13,514 bases of DNA, taken from NCBI GenBank assembly GCA_014523485.1, contig JAATVK010000160.1, forward strand, positions 1-13,514, in the 5' to 3' direction. The notes below the pieces were generated by a model, which was not told where the DNA came from, made no database searches, and was given only the letters and a program-made list of their open reading frames with translations. Shown one piece after another: positions 5,746 to 12,034 of the stretch. Position numbers and translations under genes: made by a program. Source of the DNA: Nitrososphaerales archaeon TH5894 (GTDB lineage Archaea > Thermoproteota > Nitrososphaeria > Nitrososphaerales > Nitrososphaeraceae). The number at the start of each line of letters is the position of its first letter. Within the stretch, counting starts at the first letter, position 1.

Positions 5746-6711
5746 ATGTCTTGTATTAGTCTTCCCAAATCTGAAAAGTCTCAAGAATTAGCAACTAAGT
5801 ATAATTTTAAGGAGTGGATGATTGCAAGATATCTTACTATTGTTCCAGACACTGAAAAATTTCTTGATTATATAAATAATAAAGTACCGAATCAATATAT
5901 TCGAATAAATACATTAAAAATTGATATTGATACTATAACACAAAAATTATTGGAAAAAGATTTCAAACTGGAGAAAACACCACTAACCGAAGTTTTTCTA
6001 ATTAAGGAAGCAAAGTTTCCATTAGGAGCGACTATGGAGTATCTATCTGGTTATTATTACATTCAAGATCTTAGCTCGTGTCTTGCTGTGGAATCCTTGG
6101 ATATTGAAGAACATGATATGGTTTTGGATATGGCAGCTTCACCAGGAGGTAAAACATCATTTATGGCTCAAAAAATGAATAACAGAGGAATGATTCTTGC
6201 TCTTGAAGCAGAGAGAAAAAGGTTAAGAAAAATGATGTTTAATCTAGCCAGATGTGGAGTAATGAACACAGTCATTTGGAATTTAAAGGGAGAAAAAATA
6301 ATGAATTATGATTTTAAATTCGATAAAGTGTTACTTGATGCCCCATGTTCTTGTGATGGAATAATACACAAAGATCCTTTAAGAAAAAATACATATTCCA
6401 AAGAAACCATCCAATTTTGTAGTACTAGGCAATCCAAATTGATAGAGTCGGCTCTGAAGGTAGTGAAGCCTGGAGGATTGTTAGTCTATTCAACATGTTC
6501 ATTAGCTCCTGAAGAAAATGAGTTTATAATAAATTCTATTATTAAAAAATTTGATATTACTCTTGAATCTATTGATTATGGTATAGATTCTTTAATAAAA
6601 TTTGGAAATAAAGTTATGGATAAATCCATCAAATTGACAAAAAGATTCTATCCTCACATTCACAATACAGCAGGCTTTTTCATAGCGAAAATTCGAGTAA
6701 ATAATCTTTAG
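5746..6711 (+). CDS. NOP2/Sun (RsmB)-family RNA cytosine-C5 methyltransferase
   Basis: The 321-residue protein is an S-adenosylmethionine-dependent m5C RNA methyltransferase. Residues 1-110 form the RNA-binding N-terminal part, with the family's RINTLK element (53-58). The SAM loop is DMAASPGGKTS (128-138). Motif IV is DAPCSCDG (198-205), with C201 as the cysteine that helps release product. Motif VI is YSTCSLAPEENE (248-259), with C251 as the catalytic nucleophile. The C-terminus RFYPHIHNTAGFFIAKI (300-316) is the typical closing strand. Length is normal for archaeal members without a PUA domain. One deviation is C203 where most family members have glycine (DAPCSG). The substrate, tRNA or rRNA, is not decidable from sequence. 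It is the first gene of an operon with the Nip7-like protein starting 7 nt after its stop; in eukaryotes Nop2 and Nip7 both serve large-subunit assembly, so a ribosomal target is plausible. Confidence 0.9.
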   Translation: MSCISLPKSEKSQELATKYNFKEWMIARYLTIVPDTEKFLDYINNKVPNQYIRINTLKIDIDTITQKLLEKDFKLEKTPLTEVFLIKEAKFPLGATMEYLSGYYYIQDLSSCLAVESLDIEEHDMVLDMAASPGGKTSFMAQKMNNRGMILALEAERKRLRKMMFNLARCGVMNTVIWNLKGEKIMNYDFKFDKVLLDAPCSCDGIIHKDPLRKNTYSKETIQFCSTRQSKLIESALKVVKPGGLLVYSTCSLAPEENEFIINSIIKKFDITLESIDYGIDSLIKFGNKVMDKSIKLTKRFYPHIHNTAGFFIAKIRVNNL

Positions 6712-6718
6712 AAATGAT

Positions 6719-7246
6719 ATGATTAGAGAGTTAACAAGAGAAGAAAACACTATAATACGACGAGAATTTAACAAATGGGGGATTTTTAATTTTATTAAAG
6801 ACAAGGTATTTGTACTAAACGAGTATGAGGACAATGTGAAATGTATATTTATTATTCCGTCAGCTTTAAAAAAATTGATATTTTACCCTTATAGTTTTTA
6901 TGGAGGATTACAAGTAGGTAACATTCAAAAAAAAAAATTTATACCTTCGATAACATTCTTTGATCTTGTAGCTAAACTTAGTAATAGTTTTTTATATGTT
7001 ATAGTAGATTGTCAGGGAGAAAAATTAATTCTCTATGGTAGAGATATTTTTGGTAACTCCATTCTTTATGCTTCACAGAAAATTGTAGAAAATTCAATAC
7101 TTTTAATATTAAATAGATCAAAAGAATTGTTAGGAATTGGTAGGGCTAGATTTCATACAACTAAAATTAAGACTAATGGAATAGTAACAATAGATACTTT
7201 ACTAGATATTGGAACCTATTTAAGGTCCGAGAATCATCAGAAATAA
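6719..7246 (+). CDS. Nip7-like protein with PUA RNA-binding domain
   Basis: The 175-residue protein begins with RELTREENTIIRREFNKWG (3-21), typical of the pre-PUA domain of archaeal Nip7-like proteins. The middle contains VIVDCQGEKLILYGRDIFG (94-112). The C-terminus is a PUA fold: ILLILNRSKELLGIGRARF (127-145) followed by GIVTIDTLLDIGTYLR (154-169), where the GIGRA turn and the DIGTYLR end are characteristic. PUA domains bind structured RNA. Eukaryotic Nip7 acts in 60S-subunit assembly with Nop2, which fits the gene directly upstream. The ATG at 6719 lies 7 nt past the methyltransferase stop with no Shine-Dalgarno motif, so translation probably depends on re-initiation. An out-of-frame ATG at 6714 precedes it. 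No cysteine-based or catalytic motif is present; the likely role is as an RNA-binding partner. Confidence 0.82.
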   Translation: MIRELTREENTIIRREFNKWGIFNFIKDKVFVLNEYEDNVKCIFIIPSALKKLIFYPYSFYGGLQVGNIQKKKFIPSITFFDLVAKLSNSFLYVIVDCQGEKLILYGRDIFGNSILYASQKIVENSILLILNRSKELLGIGRARFHTTKIKTNGIVTIDTLLDIGTYLRSENHQK

Positions 7247-7587
7247 GATTGTACTATTAGACTAAGAAATATGTGGCTAAGATCTAATGTTTTTATTAAC
7301 ATTAAAAGTACTAATCTATTAATTTGTATAATACACTAAAATTAATAAAATAATTTATAAATTTCAATATACTGAAGGATCAAAATAAAATTTTTTTATT
7401 CCACTACCGAAATTAAAATTCATAAAGTGAAATATACTAGAAAGTCAATTACATTATTTATAAAAAAATAAGATTATTTGCAATACAAAGTATTACATTT
7501 GTTTTGGTAAAGATCAATGAAATTATATATTATAAATCATAATTTAAAATGGTGTGATAATTAGATTTTGAATTGAGTCTTTATTTC
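7247..7587. other. Spacer after the methyltransferase operon
   Basis: AT-rich DNA with a 7-bp hairpin (7285-7304) 39 nt past the Nip7-like stop, and a seven-T run near 7391-7397 that could end the operon. No gene-like frame was found. Confidence 0.45.
7285..7304. repeat. 7-bp hairpin downstream of the Nip7-like gene
   Basis: TAATGTT (7285-7291) and AACATTA (7298-7304) pair perfectly around six bases. It lies 39-58 nt after the operon's last stop codon and could stabilise the 3' end of the message. No T-run follows it on the plus strand. Confidence 0.35.
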
Positions 7588-7728
7588 TCATTCTTTTTGG
7601 ATGTGGTATGAATATTTATAAAGTAGTCGGTCATGCAAAAGCTGTTTCATATTATCATACTTCCAATACCATTTATAACCGTAATCATTTTTGCCCATTA
7701 ATATAATTCTTTCTTTTTTTGAATACAT
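7588..7728 (-). CDS. Possible 46-residue aromatic-rich small protein
   Basis: This minus-strand frame of 46 codons is not recognised. It starts MYSKKERIILMGKNDYG and continues with an unusual run of aromatic and basic residues (YKWYWKY), then an amphipathic helix (DNMKQLLHDRLLYKY). Two tryptophans and few of the Ile/Asn/Leu runs that random AT-rich frames produce argue for coding. Against it: the nearest TATA-like tract (7740-7747) is only about 16 nt upstream, too close for leaderless expression from 7728, and the internal ATG at 7698 lacks a better one. A competing plus-strand frame (7608-7706) overlaps. A compound inverted repeat (7744-7790) sits just upstream and could be its control site. 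Confidence 0.35.
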   Translation of the reverse strand: MYSKKERIILMGKNDYGYKWYWKYDNMKQLLHDRLLYKYSYHIQKE

Positions 7729-7743
7729 GAGCAAAAATAGGAT

Positions 7744-7790
7744 ATAGTTATGTTTTCAATTCTCTAATTGAAAGAATTGATAATAACTAT
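7744..7790. repeat. Compound inverted repeat with two alternative inner hairpins
   Basis: The outer arms ATAGTTAT (7744-7751) and ATAACTAT (7783-7790) pair over 8 bp. Inside, two stems compete for the same bases: TTTCAATT/AATTGAAA (7754-7761 with 7766-7773, 4-nt loop) and CAATTCT/AGAATTG (7757-7763 with 7773-7779, 9-nt loop). It lies 16 bp upstream of the small frame at 7588-7728. Confidence 0.5.
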
Positions 7791-7839
7791 TTTAAAATAA
7801 TCCCTCTATGTGAAAGGAGTACATATTACAATAGATTCT

Positions 7840-7892
7840 ATACAACTTATCCATAGAATTCAATTTATTCATGGATTTAACATAGGTTGTAT
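7840..7892. repeat. Two-part inverted repeat
   Basis: Outer arms ATACAAC (7840-7846) and GTTGTAT (7886-7892), inner arms ATCCAT (7849-7854) and ATGGAT (7871-7876), with a central spacer containing GAATTC. Together this gives 13 base pairs with an asymmetric internal loop. It lies in DNA with no assigned gene. Confidence 0.45.
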
Positions 7893-8046
7893 TTGTATAC
7901 CTAAAGTATCATATCTATTCACTTTAATTGGGAGAAGTATATACGTCCAAATATAAATACCGATGGCTACCTGTTGTTATCTTCTTCAAATACAAAATAG
8001 TGTAAAATCATCGGATATTCCCTAACATAATACTGGAATTTTTTAA

Positions 8047-8154
8047 ATTAAAGGTTTTATTGTTTCAGATTTTACTATAATTGCTACAAATCTCTATCAT
8101 CATTCGCTCCAGGGTGTTATTGTAGCCTCTGACACCCATGTAATTGAAAGCTAG
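8047..8154 (+). pseudogene. Possible gene remnant in a GC-richer island
   Basis: A plus-strand frame of 35 codons between two stops reads like protein (for example SDFTIIATNLYHH and GVIVASDTHVIES) and uses GC-containing codons rare in the surrounding spacer. It has no usable start codon. The family is not recognised. The opposite strand is also open here for 24 codons from an ATG at 8139, and the bases 8112-8137 can form a hairpin, so a structured RNA is an alternative reading. Confidence 0.25.
8112..8137. repeat. G/C-rich hairpin
   Basis: GGGTGT (8112-8117) and ACACCC (8132-8137) pair perfectly around 14 bases. Four of six pairs are G-C, which stands out in this AT-rich spacer. It overlaps the possible gene remnant. 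Function unknown. Confidence 0.35.
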
Positions 8155-8602
8155 GATAACCTTAAACAAATACTATACGAGAAAGATAATTAAATACATT
8201 AGTTTTAAGTTTTATAGAGTTATTTTAGTGACTAATACCATAGAGTTTTTGAAGTTTTATAATCATATAGGTACTGTACAAAAACAAAAGAACAATATAT
8301 TACTCCTTGTGATTAAACTTTTTGTAAATATAAAATCTAGTTCAAAAAATCTACTGAATTAGTAACTTCAATTAGGTTTCAACAGAGAAAAATTTAATAG
8401 TTGTAATAAAATTTAAGATTTTTTTTACATTTTATTTTATTTTCTTTCTTTAATATCCACTAACATTTAAAATAATAATCAATCTATTACATAAAACCCA
8501 TAAAATAATTGTATATAATAAAAAACAAGTTTCTCGATAAAAACCATATTCAACATTTTCTATTAACCTTTCTAATTTTGAGTGTTAAAGAAAATTAAAT
8601 TC

Positions 8603-9166
8603 TTATTCTGTTTTCACTATAGATGAATATATACCTCCGATTCCATAAGCAACAGATATTAAGATTCTAGCTAAAAAATCTCCTGAAGATTTTGTAATTA
8701 TGTTATCATTATAGAGTAAAATAATTATTCCAATGGACATTAGAGAAATTAATCCTACAATGAATTGATCCATATTTTTAATTTTATTGTTTATCATAAA
8801 TATAATGAATGTAGATAGATTTCCTAAACCAATGCCTGCCAAAATTAAATATTCATGATAAGAAGGAATTATTGCTCCTAAGCCGAAAGGAGCAGCCCAG
8901 CACAGTCCATTTATCAATTTGATGATTGGTGACCAACCGGTACTTTTTCTGATTCTATTTCGTATTATGTAGAGAGAGTGAATTATTTTACTTTTAAATA
9001 TTATAAAATAAATAAAAAAACTAACAATCCATACTATAATATGGATAAAAAACAAATCAACTTTTAGGTCTATAAGATAACTTACTATAGTAGCTGAAAA
9101 AACTGATAAAGAAATAAATATAAATAAAATACCATTATCAGATTTGTCATTGTTCTCAATATTCAC
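8603..9166 (-). CDS. Six-helix integral membrane protein, unknown function
   Basis: The 187-residue protein is not recognised. Hydrophobic segments lie at about residues 12-31, 37-58, 85-101, 105-126, 133-152 and 163-181, giving six probable membrane helices. A basic loop after helix 2 (RNRIRKSTG, 69-77) should face the cytoplasm. The central part WAAPFGLGAIIPSYHEYLILAGIGLGN (90-116) has glycine-rich helix-packing motifs, and the last helix ends in YGIGGIYSS. No transport or catalytic signature is visible. The start is GTG: no ATG lies in frame near it, and TTTTATA on the minus strand (9191-9197) is placed 28 nt upstream, so initiation at this GTG is credible. It is divergent from the coiled-coil gene across 150 bp and has no operon partner. 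Confidence 0.78.
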   Translation of the reverse strand: MNIENNDKSDNGILFIFISLSVFSATIVSYLIDLKVDLFFIHIIVWIVSFFIYFIIFKSKIIHSLYIIRNRIRKSTGWSPIIKLINGLCWAAPFGLGAIIPSYHEYLILAGIGLGNLSTFIIFMINNKIKNMDQFIVGLISLMSIGIIILLYNDNIITKSSGDFLARILISVAYGIGGIYSSIVKTE

Positions 9167-9190
9167 AGGAATCTTGCTAGACTATTTACC

Positions 9191-9197
9191 TATAAAA
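9191..9197 (-). promoter_or_regulatory. TATA-like box that supports the GTG start
   Basis: TTTTATA on the minus strand, centred about 28 nt before the GTG at 9166. The spacing matches other genes in the window and favours this non-ATG start. Confidence 0.45.
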
Positions 9198-9315
9198 GTA
9201 TATTTCTCCTATCTATATCCGATTAAAAATTCTTTAGAAAACGACTTTAAAAATCTATTTAATCCATGAGTTTTTTAAAATAAAAAGATTTTTCTTATTG
9301 TTGTTATCATATTAA

Positions 9316-10632
9316 TTGTTGGCACCTTTTTTCGATATATTTAAAAAGAAATCTGATAAAGATAAAAGAAACCTAAAATATCATAATAAAATAGACCTAC
9401 TAAAAACTATAGAAACTGAAGATAGAACAACAATCTCAATAGTTGAAGCAAAGGATATAATTAAAAAAATTGATCAAAACCAAACTAAAATCCTTACTGG
9501 AAGAATTGATAAAATAAGGCATCTAACCCAAAAACCTATAGAAAACATCGAATCCATAATTTCAGATTTAGAATCTACCAAGATCGATGTTCATGAAAGT
9601 AGTTTTGAATCAGTAGTAGTAAATTCAAAAAAAATGGTAATAAATTCGATACGAAAGGAACTTTCTTCCAATATTCCTCCTCCTACAACTCTTAATGATG
9701 TTATTAAATTACATGAAAGATTGGATTCGATGGTTAATAGATTTTCAGAAGTTAGCAAGTCCCACAAAAAAGTGTTCAATTTTTTTATAAGTAAATATGC
9801 TGATAAACTTAAAACAGAGTTCGAAAATATTTCCTCATTATCAATGCAATGTAAGTATGAAATAGAAAATTTTGAAAATGAAAGACAACCTCTTCAAAAT
9901 TGTTTAGACAATATAGATGCGCTAATACAAAAAAATGAATTGATTAAATTGGAGGAAGATAAACTCAAAACAAGACAATTACAATTAGATGAGTTAAAAC
10001 TCAAAATTAACAAATTGAATAGGGAAATAAACGATCTAACTGATTCAAAAAAATATACAGAATCAAGAGATGTATTAAAAAAAATACAAACTCTCGACCT
10101 CGAAAGAGATAATCTGCATAAAGAGTTAATTAATACTTTTAGCAGGGTGAGTCGAGCGATGAATAAATATTCTTATGGATTGAATAGATTAATTGTTCAA
10201 AGAATTGAAATAATGACAGAACAACCATGGAAAATATTTGAAGATTTTCCTATTTATTTGGATTTAATAAATGAAGTTAAAAATTCGATTAGTAAAGGTA
10301 AAATTATAGTAAAAGAATCAGAGAAAATAGAAACTTATTTTGATAATATAATAAATTCGTTACCAGATTATAAACAAAAGGAAGAAAAATTGAATAGTGA
10401 AATTAAAAAATTAAATAGTAATAAGAATATGCAGATTATTTCTAAATTAAATGAATTAAAAAGAAAATATGCAAACTATAATCAAGAACTTCATTACATT
10501 GAATCATACATAAAAGACTCTCAAAGCGAAATAGCAAAAAATAAAGAGGAATATGAAAATTTGTTAAATTCTATTGAAACCTATATTAATCTTATAACTA
10601 AGAGCAGATATCATGTATCAATTTCTAAATAA
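9316..10632 (+). CDS. Long coiled-coil protein, unknown function
   Basis: The 438-residue protein is dominated by charged, heptad-like helices and has no recognised enzymatic domain. It opens with a short hydrophobic patch (MLAPFFDIF) followed by KKKSDKDKR, which could be an amphipathic membrane or partner contact. The region about 130-290 is helical, with the strongest coiled coil at about 205-275 (long Leu/Glu/Lys spacing). A second coiled coil spans about 350-425. Between them, TEQPWKIFEDFPIYLDLINEV (301-321) looks like a small structured insert. There is no Walker motif, so it is not an SMC-type ATPase; a scaffold or cytoskeletal role is possible, but that is inference. An in-frame TAA lies at 9313-9315 and the next ATG is near residue 107, so it must start at TTG 9316 or the adjacent TTG 9319. 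A weak AT-box lies near 9275-9285. It is divergent from the membrane-protein gene. Confidence 0.8.
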   Translation: MLAPFFDIFKKKSDKDKRNLKYHNKIDLLKTIETEDRTTISIVEAKDIIKKIDQNQTKILTGRIDKIRHLTQKPIENIESIISDLESTKIDVHESSFESVVVNSKKMVINSIRKELSSNIPPPTTLNDVIKLHERLDSMVNRFSEVSKSHKKVFNFFISKYADKLKTEFENISSLSMQCKYEIENFENERQPLQNCLDNIDALIQKNELIKLEEDKLKTRQLQLDELKLKINKLNREINDLTDSKKYTESRDVLKKIQTLDLERDNLHKELINTFSRVSRAMNKYSYGLNRLIVQRIEIMTEQPWKIFEDFPIYLDLINEVKNSISKGKIIVKESEKIETYFDNIINSLPDYKQKEEKLNSEIKKLNSNKNMQIISKLNELKRKYANYNQELHYIESYIKDSQSEIAKNKEEYENLLNSIETYINLITKSRYHVSISK

Positions 10633-10842
10633 TTGCAAATTTAAATTTGATTATTTTATTTGTCTTGATATGGATATTACATTACAATTAAAGTAATATT
10701 TATCAATTATTTTTTGATTTGTCTGTAGATCGGTCTGTTGTTATTATTCTAATAGAAAATGTTGTTTCATATTTAATTATACTATAACCTTTTTCTATAC
10801 TTTTTTAACCATCTTCAAATCAAGAGTTAGTTTAAGTTTTAA

Positions 10843-10856
10843 TTTTTTCTTTTTTT
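10843..10856 (+). terminator. Double oligo-T tract
   Basis: TTTTTT, C, then TTTTTTT: the richest T tract on the plus strand in this spacer, about 210 nt past the coiled-coil stop. It would end any plus-strand transcript before the next gene. Assigned by composition only. Confidence 0.35.
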
Positions 10857-11000
10857 AACTACAATTATTTTACACTTTAAGATCTTATATTAAAAATATA
10901 TTATAACAATTTAAAGTTATTACATTAATTCAGCGGTTACTTATGATAAAATACTAGTATTCTAGGAATGCCAATCAGGTAATTCTCATTGCTTAGTGTC

Positions 11001-11007
11001 TATAAAT
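11001..11007 (+). promoter_or_regulatory. TATA-like box of the two-helix membrane-protein gene
   Basis: TATAAAT lies about 31 nt before the ATG at 11036, allowing a leader of only a few nucleotides. Confidence 0.45.
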
Positions 11008-11035
11008 AAATAACTGAGAAAGTTAATAAAAAAAC

Positions 11036-11260
11036 ATGAAAAATTTTTCAAATCCTGTCAAGATAGGCATCATTATATTACTTATCGGTGTTGCTGTAAT
11101 GGCTTATGGGAGTTATTTAAACAGCGATACCATAGCGTACTACGCTTTACTCATTATTATCACTGGTCTTTTCATTTATCTAGCATATTCTTTAAACCTG
11201 GGAAGTAAATCAAACTTGAATTATACTAAAAAAGAAAAAGAGAAAAAAAAGAGAAAATGA
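11036..11260 (+). CDS. Small two-helix membrane protein with lysine-rich tail
   Basis: The 74-residue protein is not recognised. It has two hydrophobic helices at about residues 9-27 and 33-53, joined by a short polar turn (YLNSDT), and a strongly basic C-terminal tail (KKEKEKKKRK). By the positive-inside rule both ends should be cytoplasmic, with the turn outside. Proteins of this layout are common as small subunits or modulators of larger membrane complexes, but there is no direct evidence here. Its stop (TGA) overlaps the ATG of a 31-codon frame in an ATGA arrangement, suggesting translational coupling. A TATA-like box sits 31 nt upstream. The nearest other genes are more than 400 bp away. 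Confidence 0.7.
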   Translation: MKNFSNPVKIGIIILLIGVAVMAYGSYLNSDTIAYYALLIIITGLFIYLAYSLNLGSKSNLNYTKKEKEKKKRK

Positions 11261-11352
11261 TCAATCTAAATTTACAAAGAGAATTCATAGGAATATCTAG
11301 AAACCTAGTTTTTGGATTCTTTATTGTAATTATATATTTATTTACAACTTAG
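11257..11352 (+). CDS. Possible 31-residue one-helix membrane peptide
   Basis: The ATG overlaps the stop of the preceding small membrane-protein gene (ATGA). The frame encodes a short polar N-terminus (MINLNLQREFIG), then one hydrophobic helix (NLVFGFFIVIIYLF, about residues 16-29), and ends TT. The overlap is the classic geometry for coupled translation in a two-gene unit, and the product would be a second small membrane component. Against it: at 31 codons in AT-rich DNA a hydrophobic frame can arise by chance, and no homolog is known to me. Confidence 0.4.
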   Translation: MINLNLQREFIGISRNLVFGFFIVIIYLFTT

Positions 11353-11769
11353 TTAATCTATAATTAGTATGATCTAAATTAAATATCCGTGACTGAATCA
11401 ATTATAAAATTTGATATCTTAATGTATTTTCATAATCACTAATACAATTTTATAAAAAAAAGTAATATGATTATCTTCTCTCATCTAAGATAAACCTATT
11501 CTACTAAAAAAAAATCAATATTTCTAGGTTATAACCTGAAGAAATACCCTATCGACTAAACCAGGGAATTTTATATAAATTAATGAAAGTCAAAAAATAA
11601 CAGAATGATTTCAAAATATATGAATTTATAATTAAATATTCCAAATCCATAGCACAAGCAATCTATTGTAGGTTATCAAGAAAGTAATAAAAATAAATAG
11701 ATCTAGAGATAGGTTTGAATTTATCCTTTAGTTCAAATCGGATAACAATGATATTTGTGAACTCTAAAC

Positions 11770-11788
11770 TCCTATAAATCTTATAGGA
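11770..11788. repeat. 8-bp hairpin with 3-nt loop
   Basis: TCCTATAA (11770-11777) and TTATAGGA (11781-11788) form a perfect stem around ATC. It is followed within ten bases by a T-rich stretch (TTTCTTATTATTTTC), so it could terminate a plus-strand transcript, or serve as a protein-binding dyad. Confidence 0.4.
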
Positions 11789-11910
11789 TAAAGTTTCTTA
11801 TTATTTTCTTATAATTTAATTTAGAACAAAAATAGAGAATATATAAGGAAATTCGATAAATATTACAAATAGAATATAATCATATGCTACATTGTATAGT
11901 GAAAGTTTTA

Positions 11911-11995
11911 TGTATGAAATCTAAATTTAATCTTCCTATATTTATCAATGATAGGAATTTTATAATAGAAAGAATTAAATGTACTATTTCATACA
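11911..11995. promoter_or_regulatory. Nested inverted repeats upstream of the metalloprotease gene
   Basis: The outer arms TGTATGAAAT (11911-11920) and ATTTCATACA (11986-11995) are a perfect 10-bp inverted pair. Inside lies a 7-bp pair, TTCCTAT (11933-11939) and ATAGGAA (11951-11957). The right outer arm ends 10 bp before the TATA-like box at 12005-12011, where a transcription factor could act on it. This is a candidate operator. Confidence 0.4.
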
Positions 11996-12004
11996 CTGTA
12001 ATCC

Positions 12005-12011
12005 GTTATAC
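12005..12011 (+). promoter_or_regulatory. TATA-like box of the metalloprotease gene
   Basis: GTTATAC is centred about 26 nt before the ATG at 12035, consistent with a leaderless message. Confidence 0.4.
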
Positions 12012-12034
12012 CTTAAACAAAGTGATTCGTTAAG

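Larger units (their letters stand above)
7729..8602. other. Long spacer with structured repeats and a possible remnant
   Basis: No secure gene. It holds compound inverted repeats at 7744-7790 and 7840-7892, a GC-richer island around 8101-8160 with a six-pair G/C-rich hairpin, and T-runs around 8412-8455 that could terminate plus-strand transcripts. A 72-codon TTG-initiated frame (8144-8362) is rejected because its make-up is what random AT-rich DNA gives. Confidence 0.5.
10633..11035. other. Spacer with T-runs
   Basis: It contains a perfect 14-bp palindrome (CAAATTTAAATTTG, 10636-10649) directly after the coiled-coil stop and strong T-runs at 10843-10856. No gene-like frame on either strand. 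The promoter of the next gene lies at 11001-11007. Confidence 0.5.
11353..12034. other. Long spacer upstream of the metalloprotease
   Basis: No gene-like frame in 682 bp. It contains competing short dyads around 11714-11745, an 8-bp hairpin (11770-11788) and nested inverted repeats (11911-11995) just before the promoter of the metalloprotease gene. Confidence 0.5.

Noticed and set aside
6592..6834. 80-codon minus-strand frame across the methylase/Nip7 junction
   Set aside because: Antisense to two well-supported genes and without protein-like features.
7608..7706. 32-residue plus-strand frame opposite the aromatic-rich small ORF
   Set aside because: No promoter-like box at a suitable distance and no recognisable feature; the minus-strand frame is slightly better, and both could be chance.
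8097..8103. Box-C-like ATGATGA on the minus strand, considered as a C/D guide RNA
   Set aside because: No D/D' box CTGA at the short spacing required; the next one is about 27 nt away.
8144..8362. 72-codon plus-strand frame starting at TTG
   Set aside because: Composition is almost only Lys, Ile, Asn, Phe and Leu, as expected from random AT-rich DNA; no domain, no promoter at the right distance, rare start codon.
11714..11745. Overlapping 6-bp dyads (TTTGAA/TTCAAA and TTATCC/GGATAA), and a T-loop-like GTTCAAATC
   Set aside because: The arms are too short to be significant here, and no acceptor or anticodon stem can be built around the tRNA-like motif.
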